A program made the position numbers and the translations under genes. A DNA stretch of 33,254 nucleotides from JBFKMV01 sp041629655 (GTDB lineage Bacteria > Acidobacteriota > Polarisedimenticolia > Polarisedimenticolales > Polarisedimenticolaceae): positions 1 to 33,254 of the forward strand of contig JBFKMV010000034.1 of assembly GCA_041629655.1 (NCBI GenBank). The letters are read 5' to 3'. Shown piece after piece: positions 10,155 to 19,700 of the stretch (positions within the stretch are counted from its first letter, which is position 1; each line of letters opens with the position of its first letter). The notes under the pieces are model-generated. The model saw nothing but the letters and a program-made list of their open reading frames with translations, had not been told where the DNA came from and made no database searches.

Positions 10155-11390
10155 ATGACCGTGATCACCACGACCCTCAACGACTTCACCGCGACGCTGT
10201 CCCGGGCCTGGATCTGGGGCCGTCGCATCCTGTGGACTGCCGCCGCCGTGTTCGCGCTGGTGCTGGTGCTCGAGGCGGTGCACCTGCACCAATTGCTGGG
10301 GCACGTCCACCCGGCCGTCGCGTGGACGGTCACGCTGGCGCTCGCCGCCGCGCTGCTCTACCTCGGCGCGGTCGCGGTCCTGCGGTACCTGCGGGTACCG
10401 CGCGTGATCGCGCCGCCGGAGCTGCCCGCGCTCGAGCTGGGCTGGACCGCCGAGCAGCAGCGCGCCTACCGCGAGTTCGCGGTGCGTTACCTGCGCCGGC
10501 AGTCCCGGAACCCGCACCTCGACGCGTCCGCGCGCGTCGCGATCTCCGCGGCCGTCGAGTCGATCGGGTCCTGGAGCCCCCCGGCCGAGGCGGCGACGCC
10601 GGTCGCCGAGACGCGGGCGTTGAGCCGGCACGTCGACCGGCAGCTCGACCATGTGCTGGCGCCGCTGGACGAGATCGCGCGCCGGTTGATCCGCCGTACG
10701 GCCGTCGAGGTGTCGATCGCCACCGCCGTCTCGCCGAGCATCCTGCTCGACAGCCTGATCACGCTCAGCCGCAACGTGAACATGATCTCGCGCCTGGCCG
10801 ACCTGTACTACGGGCGACCCGGCCTGCTCGGCACGGCCCGCATCGTGCGCGACGTCATCGGCTCGGCGGTGGCCGCCGGAGCGCTGGAGGTGGTGACGGA
10901 CAACCTGGCCTCGGCCGCGAGCGAGGTCACGGGAAGCTGGTCCTCGCGCCTGCTCGGCCCGCTCGGTCAGGGCGCGGTCAACGGCGTGGTCACGATGCGC
11001 ATCGGCGCGGCGGCGCGGGTGCGTTGCCGGGCGCTGGCCTCGCGCCGCGTGCCGTGGCGGCCGTGGCGGATCCAGGACTACCGGCGCGGATTCGCGCGGC
11101 TGATGGACTGGCTGTCCGAGGACGTCGGCCCGCGGTTCACGACGCCCCTGGCCCGCTGGCTGGCCTGGGGCGCGGGCGGGGACGAGGAGGACCTGGGTCC
11201 GCGGGACCCGGAGACCCCGGCCGCGGGCCCCCGGTCGCGCCGCGACCGGAGCTGGTGGCAACGGATGTTCCGACGTGGCGCGCCCGGGGACGCGACACCG
11301 GAGCCGGCCGCGGCGCCCCCCGTGCGCGAGGCGGGGGACGCCGGCGAACCCGGCCGGGATCCGCTGCTGGACAGCGACTTGTTCCGGTAG
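10155..11390 (+). CDS. DUF697-like (YcjF-type) integral membrane protein
   Basis: A 411-residue protein with two N-terminal membrane helices (about 24-42 and 53-77) and a cytoplasmic helical region. The block around residues 178-222, with RRTAVEVSIATAVSP then LITLSRNVNMI and LYYGRPG, resembles the DUF697 family, whose members often accompany YcjX/GTPase-type proteins. No such partner is seen next to it. The C-terminus is a charged, low-complexity tail rich in Pro, Arg and Asp. GGAGGA at 10145-10150 fixes the ATG. A TAGAAT (10129-10134) may be a -10, without a convincing -35. The function of the family is unknown. It precedes the ECF sigma gene by 86 bases. Confidence 0.7.
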   Translation: MTVITTTLNDFTATLSRAWIWGRRILWTAAAVFALVLVLEAVHLHQLLGHVHPAVAWTVTLALAAALLYLGAVAVLRYLRVPRVIAPPELPALELGWTAEQQRAYREFAVRYLRRQSRNPHLDASARVAISAAVESIGSWSPPAEAATPVAETRALSRHVDRQLDHVLAPLDEIARRLIRRTAVEVSIATAVSPSILLDSLITLSRNVNMISRLADLYYGRPGLLGTARIVRDVIGSAVAAGALEVVTDNLASAASEVTGSWSSRLLGPLGQGAVNGVVTMRIGAAARVRCRALASRRVPWRPWRIQDYRRGFARLMDWLSEDVGPRFTTPLARWLAWGAGGDEEDLGPRDPETPAAGPRSRRDRSWWQRMFRRGAPGDATPEPAAAPPVREAGDAGEPGRDPLLDSDLFR

Positions 11391-11404
11391 GATTCCGTCG
11401 AGCC

Positions 11405-11432
11405 AACCTTCCGGCCCCGCCCGGCGTTCTGA
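11405..11432 (+). promoter_or_regulatory. candidate ECF-type autoregulated promoter
   Basis: AACCTT (11405-11410) and TCTGA (11428-11432) with a 17-base spacer resemble the AAC-containing -35 and TCTGA -10 of sigmaE-type promoters. They sit about 45 bases before the ECF sigma start. Group 4 sigma factors commonly activate their own gene. The match is partial. Confidence 0.35.
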
Positions 11433-11476
11433 CTATCCGGGACGATGGACACGCAAAGCTCCGGGAAAAGGGCCCT

Positions 11477-12022
11477 ATGGAGGCGGTTGCCATCACGCGC
11501 GCCGGGGAACAGCAGACCGGGGACGACCGCGTCGTCGCCCGGGCGCGCGACGGGGACCTGCCCGCCTTCGAGGAGCTGTACCGGAGAGAGGTCAAACGGG
11601 TGTACGCCACGGTGCTCAGGATGACCGGCAACGCCTCGCGGGCCGAGGAGCTGACCCAGGAGGCGTTCGTGCGGGCCTGGGAACGGTTGCGGCTGTTCCG
11701 GGGCGGCAGCTTCGGCGCCTGGCTGCGCCGGCTGGCGGTCAACGTGGTGCTAGACGAGTACCGCGCGCGGCGGCGGCGCAACGAGAAGGAGCACTCGCCC
11801 GAGGCCGCGGCGCGCTACGCCCGCTCGGACGGACCCTCGACGGGCGCGATCGATCTGGAGCGCGCGGTGGCGCTGCTGCCCCCACGCGCCCGGCGCGTGT
11901 TCGTGCTGCACGACATCGAGGGCTACCGGCACGACGAGGTGGCGCGGATGCTGGGCGTCGCGGTGGGCACGTCCAAGGCGCAGCTCCACCGCGCCCGCAA
12001 GCTGCTCAGGGAGACCTTGTGA
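11477..12022 (+). CDS. ECF (group 4) RNA polymerase sigma factor
   Basis: 181 residues. Region 2 (about 31-100) includes the ELTQEAFVRAWERL segment that contacts the polymerase clamp and -10. Region 4 (about 127-178) ends in a helix-turn-helix with DEVARMLGVAVGTSKAQLHRAR, which recognises the -35. Region 3 is absent, as expected for extracytoplasmic function sigma factors. The start ATG follows an AAAAGGG. The anti-sigma gene begins 2 bases after the stop, so translation is coupled and the two are made together. The downstream DUF4097 and kinase genes are probable members of the same unit or regulon. Confidence 0.95.
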   Translation: MEAVAITRAGEQQTGDDRVVARARDGDLPAFEELYRREVKRVYATVLRMTGNASRAEELTQEAFVRAWERLRLFRGGSFGAWLRRLAVNVVLDEYRARRRRNEKEHSPEAAARYARSDGPSTGAIDLERAVALLPPRARRVFVLHDIEGYRHDEVARMLGVAVGTSKAQLHRARKLLRETL

Positions 12023-12024
12023 CC

Positions 12025-12657
12025 ATGGAATGCTCGCGATTCGAAGATCGGCTGGACGACTGGGTCGACGGCGGCCTGGACGAGACCGAGGCCGCGACGA
12101 TGGAGCGGCACGTCGCGGATTGCGCGGCCTGCCGTCGCACGCTCGACGCCCAGCGCCGGCTGGAGCGTGCCGTCGCGGCGTTGCCCCGCGAGCTCGAGCC
12201 GGCGCGCGACCTGTTTCCCGGAATCCGCGGGAACATCGGAGGCCGCGCGGCGACGCGGCCCGCGTGGGTGCGCTGGGGCGCCGTCGCCGCCACGCTGGCG
12301 GCCGGCCTGCTGGCGATCGCGCTGGGGCTGCAGTGGGTCGGAGGCCCGGAGCCGTCGAGGCCCACGGGCGAGAGTGCGCTTCCGGTCGCCGGCTCGATCG
12401 ACGACCTCGCAGCCGTGCAGGCGGAGTACGAGCGGGCGGTCTCGCTGCTGCTGGCCTCGATCGAGGAGCGCCGCGAGACGCTGTCTCCGGAGACCGAGGC
12501 CGTGCTGACGCGCAACCTGGCCATCATCGACGCCGCGATCGACGAGATCCGCGGCGCGCTCCAACGCGAGCCGGACGCGGGCGGCGAGCAGCTACTCGCC
12601 GCGATGTACCGGCAGAAGATCGAGCTGCTCTGGACGGTGTCCAGGCTTTCCTCCTGA
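12025..12657 (+). CDS. membrane anti-sigma factor with zinc-finger (ZAS) N-terminus
   Basis: A 210-residue protein. The N-terminus has Cys3 and the HxxxCxxC signature (His29, Cys33, Cys36) of zinc-containing anti-sigma domains, which hold their ECF partner off polymerase. One transmembrane helix at about 88-107 is followed by a periplasmic region of about 100 residues, predicted helical, with a heptad-like stretch over the ERAVSLLLASIEERRETL part. The sensor domain does not resemble a known ligand-binding fold. Its position 2 bases after the sigma stop identifies its target. Release could be by regulated proteolysis or zinc/thiol change; the sequence does not say which. Confidence 0.92.
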   Translation: MECSRFEDRLDDWVDGGLDETEAATMERHVADCAACRRTLDAQRRLERAVAALPRELEPARDLFPGIRGNIGGRAATRPAWVRWGAVAATLAAGLLAIALGLQWVGGPEPSRPTGESALPVAGSIDDLAAVQAEYERAVSLLLASIEERRETLSPETEAVLTRNLAIIDAAIDEIRGALQREPDAGGEQLLAAMYRQKIELLWTVSRLSS

Positions 12658-12668
12658 GGATCACGACG

Positions 12669-13448
12669 ATGAAGAACAAACTGGCGACATTCACGATCGT
12701 GCTGCTGCTCGCGTGCCCCACGCTCGCGGCGGCGGCCCGCCAGGTGGACGAGACCCGGCCGGCGGCCGCGAACGGCTCGGTCAGCATCGAGCTGGTCGCG
12801 GGCAAGGTGCGGGTCGAGGGCTGGAACAGGAAGGAGGTCCGGCTGAAGGGCATCCTGGGCGACGAGATCGACGAGCTGGAGTTCGAATCCAGCGGCCGCG
12901 ATACCTCGATCGAGCTGGTGCCCCAGCGCTCGCACCGCCGCGGCGGCGGTACGGACATCACCGTCCAGATCCCGGCCGGCAGCGAGCTGGAGATCGAGGC
13001 GGTCAGCGGGCACATCGAGATCAGTGGCGTCACCGGACGCATCTCCGTCGAGTCGGTGGCCGGCTGGCTCGAGGTGCGCGGCAAGTTCGAGGAGGTCGAG
13101 ATCTCCTCGATCAGCGGGGTGGTCGACCTGCGCTCCGACGCGGCGCTGCGCCGGGTCAGCGTCGAGAGCGTCTCGGGCAAGGTGGAGATCGACGGCGACC
13201 TGGCCTCCGGGGCCCGCCTGGGCGTGGAGAGCGTCTCGGGGCAGGTGCTGCTGCGGATCCCCGAGAACACTCCGGCGCGCTACGAGATCTCGACCTTCAG
13301 CGGGGACATCAGCAACAGCTTCGGCCCGCGCCCGGAGAAGACCGGCGAGTTCCTGCCCGGCAAGAGCCTCGAGTTCACCGTCGGCGCGGGCAGCGCGCGG
13401 GTCCACGTCAACGTATTCAGCGGGCGCGTCGAGCTACAGGGTCGCTGA
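12669..13448 (+). CDS. secreted DUF4097 beta-solenoid protein
   Basis: 259 residues with a signal peptide (about 1-23, cut after AAA). The rest is a run of short beta repeats with recurring Val-Ser-Gly cores (EAVSGHIEI, ESVAGWLEV, SSISGVVDL, ESVSGKVEI, ESVSGQVLL), typical of DUF4097 'putative adhesin' proteins that fold as a right-handed beta-solenoid. These proteins often lie next to ECF sigma/anti-sigma pairs or PspC/LiaF-type stress genes. The ribosome site TGAGGA overlaps the stop of the anti-sigma gene, so this is the third gene of that operon. No catalytic motif is present; an envelope or surface role is inferred. Confidence 0.88.
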   Translation: MKNKLATFTIVLLLACPTLAAAARQVDETRPAAANGSVSIELVAGKVRVEGWNRKEVRLKGILGDEIDELEFESSGRDTSIELVPQRSHRRGGGTDITVQIPAGSELEIEAVSGHIEISGVTGRISVESVAGWLEVRGKFEEVEISSISGVVDLRSDAALRRVSVESVSGKVEIDGDLASGARLGVESVSGQVLLRIPENTPARYEISTFSGDISNSFGPRPEKTGEFLPGKSLEFTVGAGSARVHVNVFSGRVELQGR

Positions 13449-13515
13449 ACGGGCTCCTCGCGGATCCGGCACGACCGAAAGGCTCTCCGGGACGTGTTAT
13501 AGAGTGGAGCCGTCG

Positions 13516-15627
13516 GTGGAGCAGCCGAAACAGCTCAAGCACTACGAGATCCTGTCACGGCTCGGCGAGGGCGGGATGGGCGTGGTCTACCGCGCCCGCG
13601 ACGTGCGCCTGGGCCGCGTGGTCGCGCTGAAGGTGCTGCCGCGCGAGCTGGCCGTCGACGAGGAGCGCCGGCGGCGCTTCGAGCGCGAGGCCCGGATCGC
13701 CTCCTCGATCAGCCATCCCGGCATCGCGACGCTGTACGACGTCGACCGTGACGACGACGTGGCCTTTTTGACCATGGAGCTGGTGGAAGGCTCGACGCTG
13801 CGCAAGCTGCTCGAGCAGGGGTCGCTGCCGCTCGGCCGGCTGCTCGACTGCGCCGTGCAGGTCGCCGAGGCGCTGGCCGCGGCGCACCGCGAGGGCGTGA
13901 CCCACCGCGATCTCAAGCCCGAGAACGTGATGGCCGCCGAGTCGGGCTACTTCAAGGTGCTCGACTTCGGCGTGGCCCGTCTCGACGCGCCGGCGAAACC
14001 GGGCGCCGCCGACGCGACCAGCACGCCGACGCGGACGCTGGCCACGCGCGACGGCGCAGTGATCGGCACCATCGCCTACATGAGCCCCGAGCAGGCGCTG
14101 GGCCGGGAGGTCGACGCGCGCAGCGACGTGTTCTCGTTCGGCAGCCTGCTCTACGAGCTGGCCACCGGAACGCCGGCGTTCCACGGCGCCAACGAGATCG
14201 CGACCGCGCAGATGATCATGCACGGCGAGCCCGAGCCGCTGCGGCAACGGCGGCCCGAGCTGCCCGAGGCGCTGGAGCTGGTGCTGCGCAAATGCCTGGC
14301 CAAGGACCCGGCGCGGCGCTACGCCTCGGCCGTCGACCTGGCGGCCGACCTGCGACTGGTGCAGGCGCAGGTGCTCTCCGGAACCAGAAGCGGCGAACGG
14401 CTGCTGGCGCAGCGGTTCGGCCGGCATTCGCGCCGCCGCTGGGCCGTCGCCGCGCTGGCCGTCGCGCTGCTGGGTGCCCTGGGCGGAACCGCCTGGTGGC
14501 TGACGCGAGACGCGCCGTTCGAGGGACCCGAGTCCCTGTTCCCGCCGCGCGGACCCGGCTTGCCGCCGGCGGCCCCGGCTGCGGGGACCCCCGAGCGACC
14601 GCGCGTCGTCGTCGCCTTCTTCGACAACAACACCGGCGACGCCGAGCTGGAATGGCTCGGACGCGGCCTGCCGGAGATGTTGACCACCGATCTCTCGCGC
14701 TCCAAGGACCTGGAGGTGATCGCGACGCAGCGGCTGCACGACCTGCTCGCGGCGTCGGGCAAGGACCCCGAGGCCGCGCTCGACCGCTCCACGGCGACCG
14801 AGCTGGCGCGCTGGGCCGGCGCCGACGTGGTGATCGGCGGCTCGGTGTTCAAGGCCGGCGGACAGTACCGCCTGGACGCGCAGGCCTACGACACCCGGAC
14901 CGGCGCGATCGTGGCCGCGCACAAGGTCCAGGGCGAGGACCTGTTCCCGATGGTCGACGAGCTGACCACGGCGCTGCGGCGCGAGCTGCGTCTCGGTGCC
15001 CCCGAGCAGCCGGCCCCGCTCCGCGCGGCGGTGACGTCCTCGGAGGAGGCCTACCGCCACTTCGTGCGCGGCAAGTCGCTGTACGACTCGCTGCGCTTCG
15101 GCGACGCGGCGACCGAGTTCCGTCGCGCGCTGGAGCTCGACCCGGCGTTCGCGCTGGCCCGGCTGCGTCTGGTCACGACGCTCGACATGGCGGGCCGCCG
15201 CGAGGAGGCGCTCCGCCTGGCCGGCGACCTGGCCGCCGAGGAGCAGCGCCTGCCGGAGCCCGAGCAGCTGCTGGCCCGCGGCTTCAGCGCGTTCTTCCTC
15301 GAGGGCGACGCCACCGAAGGACGCAAGGTCCTCGAGACGTTGCTCGAGCGCTTCCCGGAAAGCGACGAGGCCTACCTGTGGCTCTCGCGCGGGCTGTCCG
15401 AGATCGCCGGCGACCCGCTGCGCGCCACGCAGAAGCTGCGCAAGGCGATCGAGCTGGACCCCAACAACCTCGCCGCCATCTCGGCGCTGGCCGGCCAGCT
15501 CGCCGAGCTGGCCGCGGTGGAGGACGCGCGACGGTTGCTCGAGGACGCCCTGGCGCGGAATCCGGAGGCGACGGCGCTGCGGGAGCAGCTGGCAGAGCTT
15601 CCGGCAGCGCCGCCCGGCCGCCCCTAG
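13516..15627 (+). CDS. membrane Ser/Thr protein kinase with TolB-like and TPR domains
   Basis: 703 residues from a GTG preceded by GGAG 6 bases upstream (an in-frame GTG at 13504 lacks a ribosome site). The PknB-type kinase domain (about 10-270) has GEGGMGVVY, Lys39 in VALKVL, the catalytic loop HRDLKPEN (Asp132) and DFG (Asp150), so it should be active. A single membrane helix (about 308-330) is followed by a probably periplasmic TolB/FlgO-like domain (about 360-500; RVVVAFFDNNTGD then VVIGGSVFKAGG) and TPR units to the end. This layout is common among kinases of Acidobacteriota and suggests a cytoplasmic kinase reading envelope state. It follows the ECF cluster by 67 bases. Its stop codon overlaps that of the aldolase gene on the other strand. 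Confidence 0.95.
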   Translation: MEQPKQLKHYEILSRLGEGGMGVVYRARDVRLGRVVALKVLPRELAVDEERRRRFEREARIASSISHPGIATLYDVDRDDDVAFLTMELVEGSTLRKLLEQGSLPLGRLLDCAVQVAEALAAAHREGVTHRDLKPENVMAAESGYFKVLDFGVARLDAPAKPGAADATSTPTRTLATRDGAVIGTIAYMSPEQALGREVDARSDVFSFGSLLYELATGTPAFHGANEIATAQMIMHGEPEPLRQRRPELPEALELVLRKCLAKDPARRYASAVDLAADLRLVQAQVLSGTRSGERLLAQRFGRHSRRRWAVAALAVALLGALGGTAWWLTRDAPFEGPESLFPPRGPGLPPAAPAAGTPERPRVVVAFFDNNTGDAELEWLGRGLPEMLTTDLSRSKDLEVIATQRLHDLLAASGKDPEAALDRSTATELARWAGADVVIGGSVFKAGGQYRLDAQAYDTRTGAIVAAHKVQGEDLFPMVDELTTALRRELRLGAPEQPAPLRAAVTSSEEAYRHFVRGKSLYDSLRFGDAATEFRRALELDPAFALARLRLVTTLDMAGRREEALRLAGDLAAEEQRLPEPEQLLARGFSAFFLEGDATEGRKVLETLLERFPESDEAYLWLSRGLSEIAGDPLRATQKLRKAIELDPNNLAAISALAGQLAELAAVEDARRLLEDALARNPEATALREQLAELPAAPPGRP

Positions 15628-16541
15628 TCCCCCTTGTAGATCCCCATGATCGTCCGCAGCAGCTTGACCGCCTCGGCCTTGGGGCGCTGGAACGAGTTGC
15701 GGCCGATGATCGAGCCGAACCCGCCGCCGTCGCGGATCGCGCGGATCTGCTCCAGCACCTGCTCGTCGGTGGCCTTGCCGCCGCCGGAGAAGATCACGAT
15801 GCGGCGGCCGTCGAACGACGACTGCACGACGTGCCTGACGCGGTCGGCGAGCGTCTCGATCGGGATCTTGGCGCTCTCGTAGACCTTGCGCGCGGCGTCC
15901 TGCTCGATGTGCGCCGAGGGCAGCTTGACCTTGATGATGTTGGCGCCGAGCTGCGCGGCGAGCTGCGCGGCGTAAGCCACCACGTCGATCGCGGTCTCGC
16001 CCTCCTTGGAGAGCTGCGAGCCGCGCGGGTAGGACCAGATCACCACCGCCAGACCGGCCTGCTTGGCCTCCTCGGCGAGTGCGCTGATCTGCTCGTACAT
16101 CCGGCCGGCCTCGATCGAGCCGGGGTAGATCGTGTAGCCGATCGCCGAGCAGCCGAGCCGCAGCGCGTCCTCGATGCTGCCGGTCTGGTGCGAGACCGGG
16201 TCCTTCTCGTTGTACAGCGTCTCGTGGTTGTTGAGCTTGAGGATCAGCGGCACGTCGCCGGCGTACCGCGCCGCGGCGGCGGTCAGGAAACCGAGCGGCG
16301 CCGCGTAGGCGTTGCACCCGGCCTCGATCGCCAGCTCGAAGTGGTAGCGCGGATCGTAGCCCGCCGGGTTGGGCGCGAACGAGCGGGCCGGCCCGTGCTC
16401 GAAGCCCTGGTCGACCGGCAGGATGACCAGCTTGCCGGTGCCGGCCAGCGTGCCGTGGTTGAGCATCCGCGCCAGGTTGGTGCGGACGCCGGGGTTCTCG
16501 CCGTCGTAGTTGGCCAGGATCTTCTGCACGCGCTCGTTCAT
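15624..16541 (-). CDS. fbaB: class I fructose-bisphosphate aldolase (FbaB/DhnA type)
   Basis: 305 residues, full length for the archaeal/DhnA-type class I aldolase. It cleaves fructose 1,6-bisphosphate to dihydroxyacetone phosphate and glyceraldehyde 3-phosphate through a Schiff base lysine, in glycolysis or gluconeogenesis in the cytoplasm. Landmarks are VDQGFEHGP (residues 43-51), LKLNNHETLY (101-110), GYTIYPGS (135-142), NIIKVKLP with the candidate Schiff base lysine (Lys204 or Lys206), and the phosphate-binding SGGGKATDEQ and IIGRNSFQR. The ribosome site before the ATG is weak. It is divergent from the FG-GAP gene. It is metabolically unrelated to its neighbours and probably monocistronic. 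Confidence 0.95.
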   Translation of the reverse strand: MNERVQKILANYDGENPGVRTNLARMLNHGTLAGTGKLVILPVDQGFEHGPARSFAPNPAGYDPRYHFELAIEAGCNAYAAPLGFLTAAAARYAGDVPLILKLNNHETLYNEKDPVSHQTGSIEDALRLGCSAIGYTIYPGSIEAGRMYEQISALAEEAKQAGLAVVIWSYPRGSQLSKEGETAIDVVAYAAQLAAQLGANIIKVKLPSAHIEQDAARKVYESAKIPIETLADRVRHVVQSSFDGRRIVIFSGGGKATDEQVLEQIRAIRDGGGFGSIIGRNSFQRPKAEAVKLLRTIMGIYKGD

Positions 16542-16686
16542 GTCGTTAGCCCTTTAGATCTGCGGGTTTTTGCCCGGTTGCACGAGTTTCCTCGCCGAAG
16601 CCAGATCGTATTCTTGGTCATCGGTTGTCGCCGCGCAAGGGGCGGTCATTCCTGGCTGCGACTTCCCTGGGTACTTCGTACTGAGG

Positions 16687-16707
16687 TACAATCGGGTCAA
16701 CGTTGAC
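16687..16707 (+). promoter_or_regulatory. putative -10 box and 12-bp palindromic operator before the FG-GAP gene
   Basis: TACAAT (16687-16692) is a good -10, with only a weak TTCCCT 18 bases upstream. Directly after it the perfect palindrome GTCAACGTTGAC (16696-16707) covers the expected transcription start and ends 10 bases before the ATG. That is a classic repressor position. Three GTAC tetramers (16671-16689) lie just upstream. Confidence 0.45.
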
Positions 16708-16717
16708 ACGTGGCCTC

Positions 16718-19700
16718 ATGACGATCTCCTGGATCAGCGACAGGATCCCGATTCTCCTGGCGCTGGCGGTGTTGCTCGCGCTCCCCGGACCGGACCACAC
16801 GCCGCGGGCCGCGCCGCTGTTGGGACCTTCCGGGGTCAATCTTCCGGTCGGCGACACTCCGTCGGACGTCCGGACCGACGATCTGAACGGCGACGGAATC
16901 CCCGATCTTCTGGTCGCTGATCGTTCTTCCGATACGGTATCGATCGCCTTCGGAGACGGACTCGGTTCCTTCACTCTCGCCGACCCGATTCCGGTCGGCG
17001 ATGGGCCGACCTCGATCGCCGTAGGGGAAATCGACGGCACGGGGCCGGCCGATTTCGCCGTCGCCAACCGGTTCGACCACACGGTCGCCATCGTGACCGG
17101 GGACGATTCGGACTCGTATCGTGTCTCGGCCACGATCGACGTCGGACTGCAGCCGCGCTCGATCGCCCTAGCGGACTTCGACGGCGACGGAAACGCCGAC
17201 CTCGCCACCGCGGATTTCGAGAGTGACGGGGTCAGCATCCTGCTGGGTGACGGAAGCGGCGGCTTCCTCGCCGCGGCGCCCCTGCCCGTGGGCGGGGGGC
17301 CGGTAGCCCTGGTCGCCGCCCGTCTCGACGGCGACGAGTCGCCGGATCTTGCCATCGCCAACTCCGAGACCGACAACGTGACCGTCCTGATCGGAGACGG
17401 CGCCGGCGGGTTCACGCCCGGCCTGGAGGTATCGCTGGATGCCGGTTCGTCCCCGTCGCACCTCGCCGCCGCCGACCTGAACGGGGACGGCATCACCGAT
17501 CTCGCCGTCGCCTCCGCGGCCACGTCGGTGGTCAGCGTCCTGATCGGTGACGGTGACGGCAAGTTCGCCAGGGCTGCCGATCTGCCGGTCGGCGAGCTGC
17601 CGACGCACGTCCTGGCGGTCGACCTCGACGACGACGGCCAGCGGGACCTGCTGAGCGCCGGTTTCTCGAGCAGCAGCGTGACGGTGTTGTTGGCGACGGG
17701 ACCGGGCAGCTTCTCAACCGTCGCCGAGATCGATGCGGTGAACCTCCCGTCGGCCTCGGCCGCGGGCGATTTCAACCTCGACGGGTCGCTCGATCTGGTG
17801 GTGGCCAACCGCGGCAGCGATTCGGTGACGATCCTGTTGGGTAACGGACTCGGCGGGTTCTCGCTGGCCGCCGGCGCGCCCGTCGGCGCCCGGCCGGAGG
17901 GAATCGCGATCGGCGACTATGATGGTGACTCCCGGCCCGACGTCGTCGTGACCCATCACGACGATGATGATCTGATCGTGCTGCTCGGGACGGCATCGCG
18001 GGAACTCGCGCCCCGGGGCCGCCACGCGACCGGTGCCGGTCCGTTCGCCGTGATCGCGGGCCTCTGGACGGACGACGCCGCGCTGGATCTCGCCGTGGTG
18101 AACGGCGACGACGACTCGGTGAGCATCCTGACCGGCGACGGTGACGGCGGCTTCTCGCCCGCGGAGTCGGTGCCCGTCGCCGACCGTCCACGCTCGATCG
18201 CCGCGGGCGACTTCGACCGGGACGGCGATCGTGACCTGGTCACCGCGAACCAGGGCGACCTCAGCGCGACCGTGCTGCTCGGAGACGGAGCGGGCGGGTT
18301 CACGAGGGCCGCCGACGTCCCGCTGGGCGCCGGGCACCTGTCGGTCGTTGCACGCGATTTCGACGCCGATGGTGTCGACGACTTCGCGCTGACCAACGTC
18401 GCGAACGACCAGGTCCTGATCCTGCTCGGCAACGGCGACGGCAGCTTCCGCCTGTCCGGCGTGTTCGTCGTGGGCCGGAATCCCAGGGCCGTCGTCGCCG
18501 CAGACTTCGACGCCAACGGAACGATCGACCTCGTCACGACGAACTTCGGCGACAACACCGTCAGCCTCCTCTCCGGCAGCGGGACGGGCAGCTTTTCGGT
18601 GGTCCGGAACGTACCCGTGGGAGAGGGGCCCGACTCCGCCGCCGTGGGGGACTTCAACGACGACGGCCACCAGGACCTGGTCGTGACCTGCCTGCTCGAC
18701 GACATCGTCACCGTGCTGCTCGGCGACGGGAACCGCCGGTTCTCGCGGGTCGCCGATCTCGGTATCGGTCCGGACCCGCGCGCGGTAGGCGTGGCTGACC
18801 TGGACCTGGACGGGCTGGACGACGTCGTCGTCACCAGCCTCCAGCGGAACCGGCTGATCGCGCTGTTCAACGGTCTCGAGCTGCGCGCCGACCTGAACGG
18901 CTCGAACCGGGTCGACGGCTTCGACGTCAACGCGGTCGCGAGGTCGATCGGCTGCGGTATCGCGGACGAGTGCTACCGGGAGAACGTCGATGCCACGCTG
19001 GACGGGCTGATCGACGGCGACGACCTGGCGCTGCTGGCGAACCGCTTCGGCCGTGTGAACGTTGCGGCGTCTCCGCTACGCGCCGCTCTCGGCGCGGGAT
19101 CGCCCGCTCTCGCTCCGGCCACGGGGGTAGTCGAACAGGAGTCGGTCCAGGGTGACGTGATTGCGTTGCGCGTCGCCGTGCAGGCGGACGCCGTGCCGGT
19201 CGCCGGAGCCGATTTCGGCCTGGCTTACGATCCCGAGGTCCTCGGGTACGCCGGCTTCGGGCCCGGTACCTATCTCGCGGAACCCGGCTTCCTGCCGGTC
19301 TACGCGATCGGCGCCGGCACGCCAGGGCTCGTCACGGTGGCGATCGGCCGGCTCCCCAACGTCGACCGGGTGGCGCCGGGACCGCAATCCCTGCTGCGCG
19401 TCTTCTTCCGAGCGCGTCGCGAAGGAGCCACGCCGGTCGACTTCGTGAGCGTGGGTCGAGCCGCACCGGCGCTGCTCGACTCTGCGGGAGCCACGGTCGA
19501 CGAGGTCTCCTTCGTGAGCGGAGCGTCGGTCGACGTCAATGCCACGGCGGGTGGGCCGCCGGGGCAGCGGGTGGGGTTCGCGCCGTCCACGATCCGGTTC
19601 GGCACGGTCCAGGTCGGCCACGCCGTCACCCGCAAGGTCCGCGTCTCCAACTTCGGTTTCTCGGAGCTGACCATCCGGCGGGTCACCCCGTCCCATACGG

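Noticed and set aside
13555..16317. 920-codon minus-strand open frame
   Set aside because: Antisense to the Ser/Thr kinase and out of frame with the aldolase; low-complexity translation. Shadow of high GC3.
16703..16708. TTGACA as a consensus -35 box
   Set aside because: No -10 occurs 16-18 bases downstream, and that position is already inside the FG-GAP coding region. The hexamer is better explained as part of the GTCAACGTTGAC palindrome.
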